Below, piece by piece: positions 9,798-21,405 of a stretch of DNA of 64,000 nt. The stretch lies in the NCBI GenBank assembly GCA_035079385.1, contig JAVHKY010000003.1, forward strand, positions 17,519,001 to 17,583,000. The letters run 5' to 3'. Below the pieces are notes generated by a model. That model made no database searches. It was not told the origin of the DNA and saw only the letters and a list, made by a program, of their open reading frames with translations. Origin of the DNA: Aspidiotus rigidus. Its lineage: Eukaryota > Arthropoda > Insecta > Hemiptera > Diaspididae. The translations under genes were made by a program, and so were the position numbers. Positions within the stretch are counted from its first letter, which is position 1, and every line of letters begins with the position of its first letter.

Positions 9798-10854
9798 TGT
9801 AATATACTATTTTAGAAATGATATAGATGCATAAAAATTCTTAACTCATTGAATTTCTTCTAGAATGTATAAAAATTTATAACTCCTTAAATTTCTATTA
9901 GAATTGATATAAAATTTTATATAAAATGTATAAAAATTCTTGTCATCTCTAAATGTATGAAAATTTTTAATCTTCAACTATTTTATAAACTTCTGATGCT
10001 GATATTGGTTTAACAAAAGTAAAACTTTTATATAACTTTTTATAATCATTATAATTATTTAATTTTGGAATTATCATTACTTATTTCGGTTTAACGAATA
10101 TTTTCATCAAAATTAGTTTCTTCTGTAACGTCTATGAGGAGACAATCTGTATAGCTATATAACATGTTTTATTGTCAATCATTTTAATTTCAAGTTTTAC
10201 TTCATCATATTCTTTATATTTTCTTATATTATATAAATATTTTATTTTCATATCAATATTTTCTATGAAATTAAATTTTGTGTGAATCAAATCAACTACT
10301 TTTTTATCTAGAAAATGCATCTTCGTATAAGTATTTATATATTTAATTTATAATTTCATTTTTTTTAGAATTGATACAAAATGTATGAACTTCTTAAATT
10401 TCTTCTAAAATTAATACAAATGTATGAGAATTCCAACTCAAATTTCCTTAGATATTCGAAAATCTTCACACAGAAATTCAGGGATCGGTATCACGGACCA
10501 TAGAAACTTCATGAGAAATCAGATGAATGTGATCCATTTTTCTGAACTAATTTATGAAGAGAAATACAATATGAATGAACGAAATTAAATCATGGCTACT
10601 AAAAGTGATCATGTTTTTTTCTTATCATGCATGGATCCGATGAAAAATATTACGAAAATAGAAAATTTATATTCAGTATATGTTTCATGGTGTATGGTTG
10701 TATATCCTGGAAAAAAATCAATGATTCTGATTGAAAATGGATGAAATTAAATCGTGGCTACTAAAAGTGAAATTTTACTCTGTGTGCTAGAATGATAAAT
10801 TTAAATTTCTTACATTTTTTATGAGTATTAGAAAGTAGCTCTCAGGATAGAGAT

Positions 10855-11300
10855 TTATTTTTAGTATAATGATAGAAAATTGATGTAGAAATGATACAAA
10901 AAACTCTGAAATTTTCGAACTAGCTTGGAAGAAAAAATAGGATGAATTTAGCTCAAAAACAGCTAAGAATTCAGTGTATAAAAGTAGAGGATTTTAGGAT
11001 TTTCTGGTGTATGTGAAAAATGAGGTTGATGTATAGAAAAACATTAGTGGCGCATGACAAATTTATGAGTAGAGAGAGCTTTGAAAACTAGAGATCTTGA
11101 ATGTTTACAAAATTCATTTGGGGTGAAGGTAAAAAATGATATACCTAGAATTAATATAGAAATGATATAAAAAGGTGAAAATTTTTCAAACTGAGTACGA
11201 AGAAAATAGGGTGAATTTAGTTCAAAAACAGTTGAAAAATCAGTGTATAAGGATCTTTAGTGTATGTGAAAAATGAGCTTGATGTATAAGAAAAACGGTT
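10855..11300 (+). repeat. diverged tandem duplication, unit about 265 bp
   Basis: Blocks at about 10855-11045 and 11130-11300 share long similar stretches, including AACAG(C/T)TAAGAATTCAGTGTATAA-like sequence and GTGTATGTGAAAAATGAG. A smaller direct duplication (GAAATTAAATC, then TGGCTACTAAAAGTGA) is seen at about 10582 and 10743. No coding sense. Confidence 0.55.
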
Positions 11301-11735
11301 CTTGAACAGACTGGCGCAGTACATACATGTCTTATCTACTCGTACCGAGTTCGCCACCCATTGAAAATACTCTTTACCGGAACTTCTATCAATAATCGGT
11401 CACTCCACCCAACTATTCACAAGATGGCTGCTGTGAATTTCCATATTCCTCCTCTTTCAACTTCAGCTCAGGAGGTCGAGATCAGAAAGATCGAAAGTAT
11501 CGCAAAAATCAATAAGCTAAAAATAAACATCCGACTCCTCATACGTAGAAAAAGACTTCGTTTCCTCTTATCTCAAACAGCTCTCTCTCTCCCTCTCGGA
11601 AGAAAAAATGGCTCAGCCTACATTTCTTGGACAAACCGTCAGAAGCCTTAGCTGCTGACTGATGCTGCTGGAGTTTACCACATCTCGTGTGGAGATCGCC
11701 CGGCTTTTTACATTGTTTATATACAGTATACTAGA
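11290..11735 (+). mobile_element. decayed Penelope-like element, C-terminal part
   Basis: The frame at 11361-11651 contains KIESIAKINKLKINIRLLIRR, aligning with [20 protein letters not shown] of the PLE at 44-47 kb. After a frameshift, 11650-11720 reads GVYHISCGDRPAFYI, which is the start of the GIY-YIG nuclease domain ([16 protein letters not shown] in the better copy). Several shifts and stops; truncated beyond the first nuclease strand. Confidence 0.65.
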
Positions 11736-11739
11736 ATGA

Positions 11740-12160
11740 AACGCATGCGTTTCGGTAAAGTTTTAGCGGGGAACCTGCTATCCCTTTTGTTGGTGGTATT
11801 TCCAGGAAATTTTTGTCCGAGAGCGCGAGCGAGGTTGATGACGTCACGGAGAGGGGAGGGGGGCTTGGAAAAATTTCGACTTAAGAGCTATATATATGAT
11901 AGGAGGGGGATATGGAAAAATTTCGACTCTCGAGCTATGTATGGTGGGAACGGGACTTGCAGAAATTTTGACTTTAGAGCTATGTATGATAGGAGGGGGA
12001 CATGGAAAAATTTCGACTTTAGAGCTACTTATGATAGGAAGGGGACATGAAAAACGACGGCTTCCTTAACGAAGTTAAACGAGGAACGCAGGAAACCTGT
12101 TTCATGAGTCAAATGGGATTTGGTGTCTTTATACTGAGCCCCGACCCCGTATACAGTATA
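11740..12160 (+). repeat. repeat family R, copy 1 (four ~44-bp minisatellite units)
   Basis: Unit: GG(A)CTTGGAAAAATTTCGAC followed by TCTCGAGCTATATATGATAGGAGGG, repeated about four times at 11868-12045. It is preceded by an AGCGGGGAACCTGCTATCCC block with a GATGACGTCA motif and followed by a block starting ACGGCTTCCTTAACGAAG. The same order recurs in copies at 20036-20750, 23440-24190 and 31273-31803. No ORF of note. Confidence 0.7.
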
Positions 12161-12762
12161 CTAAACTAAGAGGAGGGTAAACCAAGAGCGAGTGAGTAAG
12201 CCAAAGGTAGTAGCTTTTGTAGGAGGCTTCTTACACTAGACCAAAAAGGGGGTAAACGAACAGAAGGAGAGAGTTTCTCCCCACACAGTTTATATGAGAT
12301 CTATATCTGTTATACTAAGCTTTGGCTTCGAACACACCGTGAGTCACTCAGCTGAATATAAAGTATTGTATTGTATTGTAGGCGTTAGCCCCTCAAAGTC
12401 ATGTGCACATTATACGTACATGAATACAAATATACTATAATGAAAATGAAGTGATAACCTCAGATATAATATCGCAGACATAAAACATGATCTATTTTTA
12501 TTTTCTTCGAATAAATATCTATTAGTTACGTGCTTGTGGTTCAGAAGAATCCACCGGTCGTCGCGTAGCGCTACTGGTGAATAAATCACATTTCTTAATT
12601 GAGCTCTACTATGAAGACTTTTCCCCTTTATACAACTGTACCAATTAATTCTCTCATTTTTACATTTTATAATCAACATTAATATATAAGGTTAGCTTGC
12701 TTACAAACCTATGGAGAATGTTTTTAATTCCGTTATACTTCGATCGTTTTCTCACTATTCAG

Positions 12763-15700
12763 AGGATTCCAGACTTAAAGCCCCAGTGGATAACGACGCT
12801 TGGTTACTTCGATTCCTGAGGGTCAAGAAATACAACGCACCGATGACACATGATTTGGTGATATCCTTGTGTAAATATTACACGGAACTTTCCAGATTTG
12901 TCGTACGATTATTTTAACATATCATCACTTTTTTCGACTTTAGATCAAGGGATATTATCGATTCAAAATCAGAAACAGATCCGCCATTTTTAATGGTCTC
13001 CTTCCGAGTAGAACGTTGAAAGCTGCCGAATCAAATAAATTTACCATACTACCGCACAGAGACCAGTTAGGAAGACGTATCTTTCTGTTTCGAGCCGGTA
13101 TACTTAGCTTTGTTTTATCTCCTCATTAAAATGAATGACACAGAGATGTAGCTGTAGGCCTCCCTGAATGTATGAAGTTTCATTCGAGGACGTGTATAAC
13201 CTTTTATACTCGTAATGGGGGGGGGGGGGGGTTATGAAGCAACAAAAAACGCAAATACTAGTGTGATTTTGGTGACTGCTATGCGTGCGAAGTCTCAGGT
13301 TCAAACGTAGAAGTTTTCCGTCATTTCATAATCCTCCTTTCCCTTTATTTAGTACCTATTGCTGCAAAAGTGTCGCACTTCTGAATTTCATTTACCTGTT
13401 TCATTTCAAAGTCTGCTAAAAGCAATATATAAGAGACAAAGAAAAATTAGAGATTTGCAGTTCCTCACCAAGAGATTTTGTGGTATTAGAACTTCTTATT
13501 TGAGGCTTCTATATAATAACTACCTAAAAATTTTGGACAATACAGAATGATTTACCCTCCCATTTGAAGATCGACTGTTATCCTTTCAACACTAAAACTT
13601 ATTAAAGATCTCTCCGTCCCCGCATATTACTACTGTCCTTGGCAAAGAGCTTCAAAAAATAGACTATTCCGGCTTATTAAATCAAATGACATCACTTCCC
13701 AATACCACCTCCAAGCCATACCTGTTATAAACCTCCGAATTGAGGAAGTCCTTCGCTAAAACTAAAAACTCTACACCACTTTTTTCGACCTCCATCACCT
13801 CCAAATTAGATGACATTGGCTTCGAGGCAATTTACTCCAACTCCTCCAATCATTCTTCCATAATATGTTTCTAACGGCTAAAAATCAATCCCAATACTCT
13901 TCTCACCGACCCATCCAAAACGGTGTCCCTCATAGAGAGGTATGAGTATTCGGTATAAATGACCTATACAAAAAGCGTTAGCATTCCCATTACCAAACGC
14001 CACTTTGCGGGTGACTTCAGTATTTTCCTACTAGCCTCGAGCCCCTAAGGAGCAGCAAGACTACTCCAATTAACCCTCGCTAAAATTTCCAAGTGGTCAT
14101 CTGGCCGCGTATTTCGTTTTTCGAACAACAATATAGTCACGGTAGAGTTCCAAAAATGATACTCACGGCCTACCGCTCTTCCTTCTCTGCATCTACGTCA
14201 TTACTTCACAATTACCATTCAATCCTCTGCCAAGTTCCTTCGTCTCAACTTCGAGCACAAAACCTCCAGGACATTCCCTATCAAAATTTTGAAAGCAAAA
14301 TACTTGAGTTCCTCGAACGTTCTCAAATACCGCTCACTGCTAATTTTCTGATCTCAACAGTTACCATCTTTTCAAATGCTCTCTGCCCACGTAATTCTGT
14401 CGCTTCAATCACCTCAAACTTAGGCTCTTACTACCTATTTTTTCATCCACTCCCCCGTGATTAAGACCTATCCTCGACGACCACCTCGATCTTAATAAAT
14501 GGTTGAGTTTATGCACAAACAACACGTCAACAAGATAATTTCTTCACAATTTTTCTCCCGCCCTCTCTGCTACGCACACCGCTATATTCATCTGCCTCTC
14601 CCTTCTCACTTGCTTCTCCCCTCACCGCAAATTCCTCAGACCATTTGATTTTCTCTCATCCCTACTTACTATCCAAGATCCTATCGTCTATCAAATCCTA
14701 ATTCTTATCCACTCGTTAATTTTTTCCTCATCCTCCACCTCTTTTCTATGGATATACCGGAACACATCGACCTCTGCCGCAAAGCAGTCACTGGATCCCT
14801 CCTCCTCGTATGATTTGAAATGCTATTACTGCTCCTTCCTCTCTTTCTGGCATGATTTCTTCTGGTCCTCCTTGTCCTTCGATAGCTCGAATCTATTGAA
14901 AAAACTCCGATTCCTCGGTCCACTTCAAATCATCCTTCCCGACGAAAGTATCCTAATCCGTGTCTTTTCTCTTTTGACGCCTCTCGACATTTCCTTTATG
15001 CCTGTACTACAATGCTGATGATCTATCCGTTCAAAACTTCTTCTCTTGTCCAGCTTTCAAAAATATTCTGTTTCACCATCCTGCCTTTCCTCACATCACA
15101 AACACCCTCTCAAACAGTCATGAGAAAAACATTAGTACGATGAATTACCTTTGATTCAATTATTTCTAGAACATCATCCAATAAAAAAACGTGAAAGACG
15201 AATACTCCGACGTGGAGTAAAACATGCAAACCGCAGAAAAATAAAAGACGACGAGCGCTTTCGGTTAAATAACCATCTTCAAGCCTGAAATGAAAGCAAC
15301 TGACAAACACAAGAGAAGAACGAGGTATTAAGATCGTCCAAACGAGAAATCACGGTGTGAGTCATAAACCAGTTCGATCAGGCCATCTTCTGGAATGTAT
15401 GAATTGAGTACAGTGATACTGTTGAGATGACGAATTATCTCTATATTCTCGAGGGCGATACGCTTACGGTAAAAATTCTCCTTATGGAGGAACTTTTCGG
15501 ATCCCTCGCGGAAGCTGTGGCCACTGTTTATTAAGTGATCGGCGAAAGCTGACTCCCCCAAGTATCCCTTCTTCCAAGACTTCAGGTGCTCAGCTACTCT
15601 AACTTTCATTTGGTGGCTGGTCTCGCCAATATAAAAACCTCCACAATCCTCACACTCCAACTTATATACACCACTCCTCTCATCAACAGGTATGGGGTCC

Positions 15701-18700
15701 TTCAGTCTCACAAACAACCTCTTGACTGTGGTAGGGTTGTAAAACGCGGGTCTGAAGCCAAACGGGCGAAGGGTCCGACCCAATTGCAGGGAGAACTTCC
15801 CCAGGAAAGGGAGACTGATCCAACGCAAACGGCGATCACGGATCGTGTCTCGGGGGAGGGAGGTGGTAGAATCCAGGAGGCTCCTCGTAACTTTCCTCCG
15901 ATCCATCACGTCAACATCGACATTGACCCTATTCACTCTGGCCAGGTGTTTTATTGTGATTAACTCTTTCTTGAAGGCAGACTGACTCAAAGGAATACGA
16001 GTTAGTCTGTGAACTAGGCTATGAAAAGCAGCCATCTTGTGAGCAACAGGACCGAACGAACCACCGTGGACTAAAACATCGGTCGTAGTATCTTTCCTGT
16101 AAATTCCAAACTTATGGATACCGTCTATTATAGAGATCGATAAATCCAAAAAGTTAATGGAAAATACCCCTATTTCCAACGTAAATTTGATGGAAGGGTA
16201 CCAGGAATTGAGATACCTCAGAAACTCACCAAGGAGATCTAGGTGACCAGTCCAGGTACATAGAACGTCATCAACGTACCTGTGCCAATAATGAATATGA
16301 TTAAGTAACACCTGGTTCGAGGAAAGAAGTCAAGTTCAAACTTGAACATGAAAATTTCGGATATGAGAGAGCCTAGTGGTGATCCAATGGGGATCCCTAC
16401 TTCGTCAGGGAACTCGAAAAATTTCCCTTCAAATTTACAGTAGTTGGGGGACCAGCAAGTATTTAGAAGATCGAAGAACTCGTGAAACTCATTATGAAAA
16501 ATGTTGGCTTTGACGAGTAGCTCACCCATACGCTGGATAGTAGCAGCCTTAGGAATATTCGGGAACAAACCAACAACATCAAACGAGCAGATGGTCGTTC
16601 CCGGGGGAAGATTTACATCCTTGAGGACGCCAGTTAAAGAGGCCGAATTCAAGACCGAATGAGGGGATTCAAAATCAATTCGATTTTTGAACCAACGGTC
16701 AAGGAATTTGGCAAGGAGGTAGGTAGGAGAGGAGACGAAAGAAACAACGGGTCGCATCGGGGTATTGTTCTTATGCACTTTAGGCAGCCCGTAGAGGAGG
16801 GGGGGTGTGGGGTTAGGAACAAGGAGGGCTTTTTTCAAAGCAGGAGTTTTGATGACAGCCTCACTCCTGTTGATGACACTCCTAAATTCTTTGACGTGCT
16901 TGGGAAAGCTGAAATCCTCACTCTCTTTAGCACCCCACTGCTGTAGGACTTCATAGACCTTAGAAGAATAGGCCGATCTCTCCATCACTACAACAGCGTT
17001 GCCCTCGTCAGCCTTAGTGACGATCAAATCTCCCTCTTTCATCTTCCTCCTTAAACCCTGAATCACTCCTCCCAATTTATTACTCATGCGAGGGAGGGGG
17101 TTATTACGGACTAATTCGGCACAGACTTTCTGGGTATTAAAACCAGGACCAATCTTAACCGCAAGATCCGCAACGACATTCGCCAAGGTTTCATCATTCT
17201 TGAGGGGAGGCATACTGAACTTCAAACCTTTCTCAAGGAGGGATGTTTCGTCACTACTGAACACTACCTGACTATTATTTATGCGGGGGGGATGGAATTT
17301 ATGAACGACAACACCGTCACTCACCCCCTCCCCCTCCTCAACCACATCCTCATTAACCGTCATTAGGGAGGACAGCTTCTTATTTTTCCTCTCCTTCAAC
17401 TTCGCCTCAAACTTCCGACACTTTTCATTGACGTCCCGCATAAAGTAATCAAACTCAAGGGGGGGAGCATGCCGGAGAGTCTCGAATGGCGCCGTTTGCG
17501 TTGGATCAGTCTCCCTTTCCTGGGGAAGTTCTCCCTGCAATTGGGTCGGGCTCTTCGCCCGTTTGGCTTCAGACCCGCGTTTTACAACCCTACCACAGTC
17601 AAGAGGTTGTTTGTGAGACTGAAGGACCCCATACCTGTTGATGAGAGGAGTGGTGTGTATAAGTTGGAGTGTGAGGATTGTGGAGGTTTTTATATTGGCG
17701 AGACCTGCCGCCAAATTAAAGTTAGAGTAGCTGAGCACCTGAAGTCTTGGAAGAAGGGATACTTGGGGGAGTCAGCTTTCGCCGATCACTTAATAAACAG
17801 TGGCTACAGCTTCCGCGAGGGATCCGAAAAGCTCCTCCATAAGGAGAATTCCTACCGTAAGCGTATCGCCCTCGAGAATATAAAGATAATTCGTTATCTC
17901 AACACTGACGGTATCACTGTACTCAATTCATACATTCCAGAAGATGGCCTGATCGAACTGGTTTATGACTCACACCGTGATTTCTCGTTTGGACGATCTT
18001 AATACCTCGTTCTTCTCTTGTGTTCGTCAGTTGCTTTCATTTCAGGCTTGAAGATGGTTATTTAACCGAAAGCGTTCGTCGTCTTTTATTTTTCTGCGTT
18101 TGCATGTTTTACTCCACGTCGGAGTACCTATTCGTCTTTCACGTTTTATTATGGATAGCCGTAACTTGAAGGAACGGATTCGTTTAACATCATCCAACTC
18201 ATGTCCATCCTTATTGCGCCTATCTGCCAACGACAAGCCTATAACCCTATGACGTGTAGTTGCAAGGCTCGTTAATTTAATAAGAGAAAAAAAAAATTTC
18301 GATCTTTTCTTTCGAAAATGTTGATGCATATTTTGTGCTTTTCCCCCACACTTGAATCCTTGCTACATCACTGAAATAATAATGAGTCTCACTTACGATC
18401 AAAGGTTAGAACTATTTTTCTGGTTTCTTAGCAAAATGGAAGCCGGAGATAAGTTCAATAATGGACGGCTGGAAGTTGGCGATCGTACTCACGGAAATGA
18501 TAGCGTATGAGCCGGGCACCGAAATCGCCGGAAACGAACTTATTTTCGACCTGAGAGGGTTGAATTGGCAACATATTCGCCAATTCAATCCGTTCATCGC
18601 CAGAAAAGTGATGCAGTGGTACTCGGTAATCAGAATCCATTGCGAATAGTATAATGTAAAAGTAGGTACTTACCTGACTATTAATTTAACTGACGATGCG

Positions 18701-21357
18701 AATTTTATCAATTTAGAGCTTACCAATAAGAATTGAAGGAATTCATGTTGTAAATGAGCCACTCTCGCGCATGTTGGGTATTTTATTCGGAATGTTCAAA
18801 CCGTTTTTGACCAAGGATCTGATGAACAAGGTCTGTATTTGCTTGATAAATGTTCGGTCTACTGTCCCACACACTCTCAATATTGAAGACTAGATCCTAT
18901 AGAGTAGTTTTAGTTCTGTCTTCTTGAGTCGCATTTTCAGCATTTTACAAGAAAATGTCGAACACCGAGGGAGGGAGGAGGCGAATGAAGGTGGCCAAAA
19001 TTTTCAACGTTTTGTTGACGTCATCAAGTAGGTGTAGCCTTGCCTTACTTTAAGAACTTGAGTAGAGATAATGGAGAGCAATACACCGTTTTCAGCGCAG
19101 TACCCTATACAAAAACAATAAGTCATTAATAGTCGCAGGATATCAACCCAATTTTAAATTTCATCATCCCAACTCTCATGTGGGGTAATTATTTCAACCT
19201 ACGCTGAAAACGATACATTGCATACTTACCCGATAGATCGAATATCTCAGTCAATTTTGAGTAAATAATATTGACCGAAAATAGACTGAGCGATCGCTCT
19301 GATGAGTGACCAATAATAGAGCAACCTTTCCAGTCGATTTACTCCCGCTCTTCCTTATCATATTTAGACCACATTGAAGAAATTGGTCGATTTGTAGGTG
19401 ATGTAGGTATGACAAATCCTCGGTCATTGGTCGTATTTCCTCAGCAATTGACTATATTTCGACCATTTTTGAACCAAAAAACAGTCGGTTTCTGGGGAAA
19501 CTTGACGACATAAAATAGTCTCTTGTAATCAACAGACCAAAATAATTAAACCACTTCTGACAAAAAAGATTGATCAATTTCTGGGCTATAGAGACGCCAT
19601 AAAATAGTTTGTAGTTAGGTAATATTAATAGACCACTACACTTAGACCACTTTTGACAGGAAAAATCAGTCTATATCTAAGTCTTCCATAAGTGACAGAA
19701 GAAAAGAATGAAGATGATATTCTCTTAAGCAAGGTTATATTGAGACGAGTACAATTTTAGTCTGCGGGTTTGCAGACAATATGACAGTTGATTCATTCCA
19801 AATATCTGCTCACAAACCGCCTGGAAATTTCGGTCAAAATTGAATGTCTGTGCGGCTCACCCAATAATGCTCATTTTAGACCAAAAAAGAGCAAACATTT
19901 TGGCAGGTAGATGTTAAGGACTAATTGTCTGAAAATGGACCAAGATGTGTCCTAGAGAAATCTGCCCAGAAATTGACTGGTCGAAATAGAGTGACTGTGC
20001 GGTTCGCACGAGAAGAGACCAAAAAAAATTAGGATGCCGTTGCAAGTTTTGCAACGGTGAGCGGGGAACCCGCAAGACCCTTATACCACTGTGGAAGGCC
20101 TAGCCCCTTCAATGAGCCTTAAATGCAACACCATAAGACTCGAAACGCCCTTTCAAAGTACTCATCAAAACAGGTTTTCTGCGTCCCCTCGGCCCTCCTA
20201 TCATGTTAGCCTCGAGAGTCAAAATTTTAATAGGGAACCTGTTCTATGGAGGGTTTTCAGCGGGGAACTCGCTATCCCTTTTGTTGGAGGTACTTTCAGG
20301 AAATTTTCGTCCGCGAGCGCGAGCGAAGTTGATGACGTCACGAGGTTGATGACGTCACGGAGAAGGGAGGGGGACTTGGAAAAATTCCTACCTCCGAGCT
20401 ATATATGATAGGAGGGGGACTTAAAAAGACGACGGCTTCCTTGAAATTGCAGCGGCGCGTTCAAATTGTCACGTCATGATTTTCGGGACTTGGAAAAACT
20501 TCAGGCTCTAAAGGACTCGGGACAGCGGGTTCCCCTCTGCCATTGCAGTCCTGCAATGGCATCTAATTTCTTGAGAAATTTGCCGTGCCCCGTCCGGCGA
20601 AAAACTTGGAAAAATTTCGACTCTCGAGCCATATATGATAGAAGGGGTACTAAGGAAAATGTGACCTCCGACCTATATTAGATAGGAAGGGGAAAAATTT
20701 CAATCATTATTGTATATAGGTAGAACTCATTGTATAAAACTATGAATCCCTCACAACAGGGGACGTAGATTCTATTCATCACGTATACTGACCCCAAATA
20801 ATTTAATATCAATATCACAGAAGACCAATATGAACACCGCCCAAGTGGCCTAAATTTTTAATGTGAATATTTTGGTTAATTTTTGCAATTATACTTGATC
20901 GAACCATCCACTCATATCGTTCAAGCTGAATTGAAGTCAATATTTTGTATTTCAGGTATATTTTCACGGAAGTAATCTAAAGTCCCTTCATCGTCATATT
21001 TCTGCTGCGTTTTTACCGGATATATACGGGGGTACGTACAAGATACCCAATTTCAGTAGCTACGAATGGGACATCATTTTGAAATCTATGGACGAGGAAT
21101 ACAAAAGTAAATATTATGTGTACAATACCATATCATCTAACATCCTAAAAATGCCCATTTTATCATTTAACAAAGAAAAAGAAAACATAACTTATCTGGA
21201 AGGAAGAGGAACCCTAAGATGAATCGAGGACTCGAGAGTGAAAAAAGGTGAGGACTCACCCAAGTGTAGGAGACCCGTTTTGCATGTGGAATTCCGTGGA
21301 CAGAGACTGAAACCCGTTGATTCGAAAGGTCCGTTTTTTCTTCACCCTCTATTTGAA

Positions 21358-21405
<48 letters not shown>

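Larger units (their letters stand above)
8847..12762. other. AT-rich intergenic stretch with repeats; upstream exons of the CRAL-TRIO gene not found
   Basis: No supported gene. It holds a hairpin (9680-9797), a diverged tandem duplication (10855-11300), a decayed PLE (11290-11735) and a minisatellite-bearing repeat (11740-12160), all listed separately. The first exon(s) of the CRAL-TRIO gene must lie here or be very short; none could be picked with confidence. Confidence 0.45.
15182..18185 (-). mobile_element. Penelope-like element with GIY-YIG nuclease and an inverted partial copy at its 5' end
   Basis: The element is bounded by a 12-bp direct repeat AACATCATCCAA at 15170-15181 and 18186-18197, a target duplication. 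The main copy lies on the minus strand with RT then GIY-YIG nuclease. At its 5' end a second copy of the nuclease part plus 3' end lies inverted on the plus strand (about 17485-18185). The two outer ~700 bp are therefore inverted repeats. Such inverted 5' partial copies are known for Penelope elements. It sits inside the LINE at 13370-18297, in intron 2 of the CRAL-TRIO gene. Confidence 0.9.

Noticed and set aside
15586..15963. Plus-strand 125-residue ORF
   Set aside because: Antisense of the PLE nuclease region on the minus strand; mirrors the false N-terminus of the RT ORF.
17490..17738. First ~83 residues of the RT ORF starting at 17738
   Set aside because: This part is the antisense of the inverted GIY-YIG copy; the PLE protein starts after the junction at about 17485.
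20091..20408. Plus-strand 105-residue ORF
   Set aside because: Runs through family R repeat blocks, changes with unit number, no protein features.
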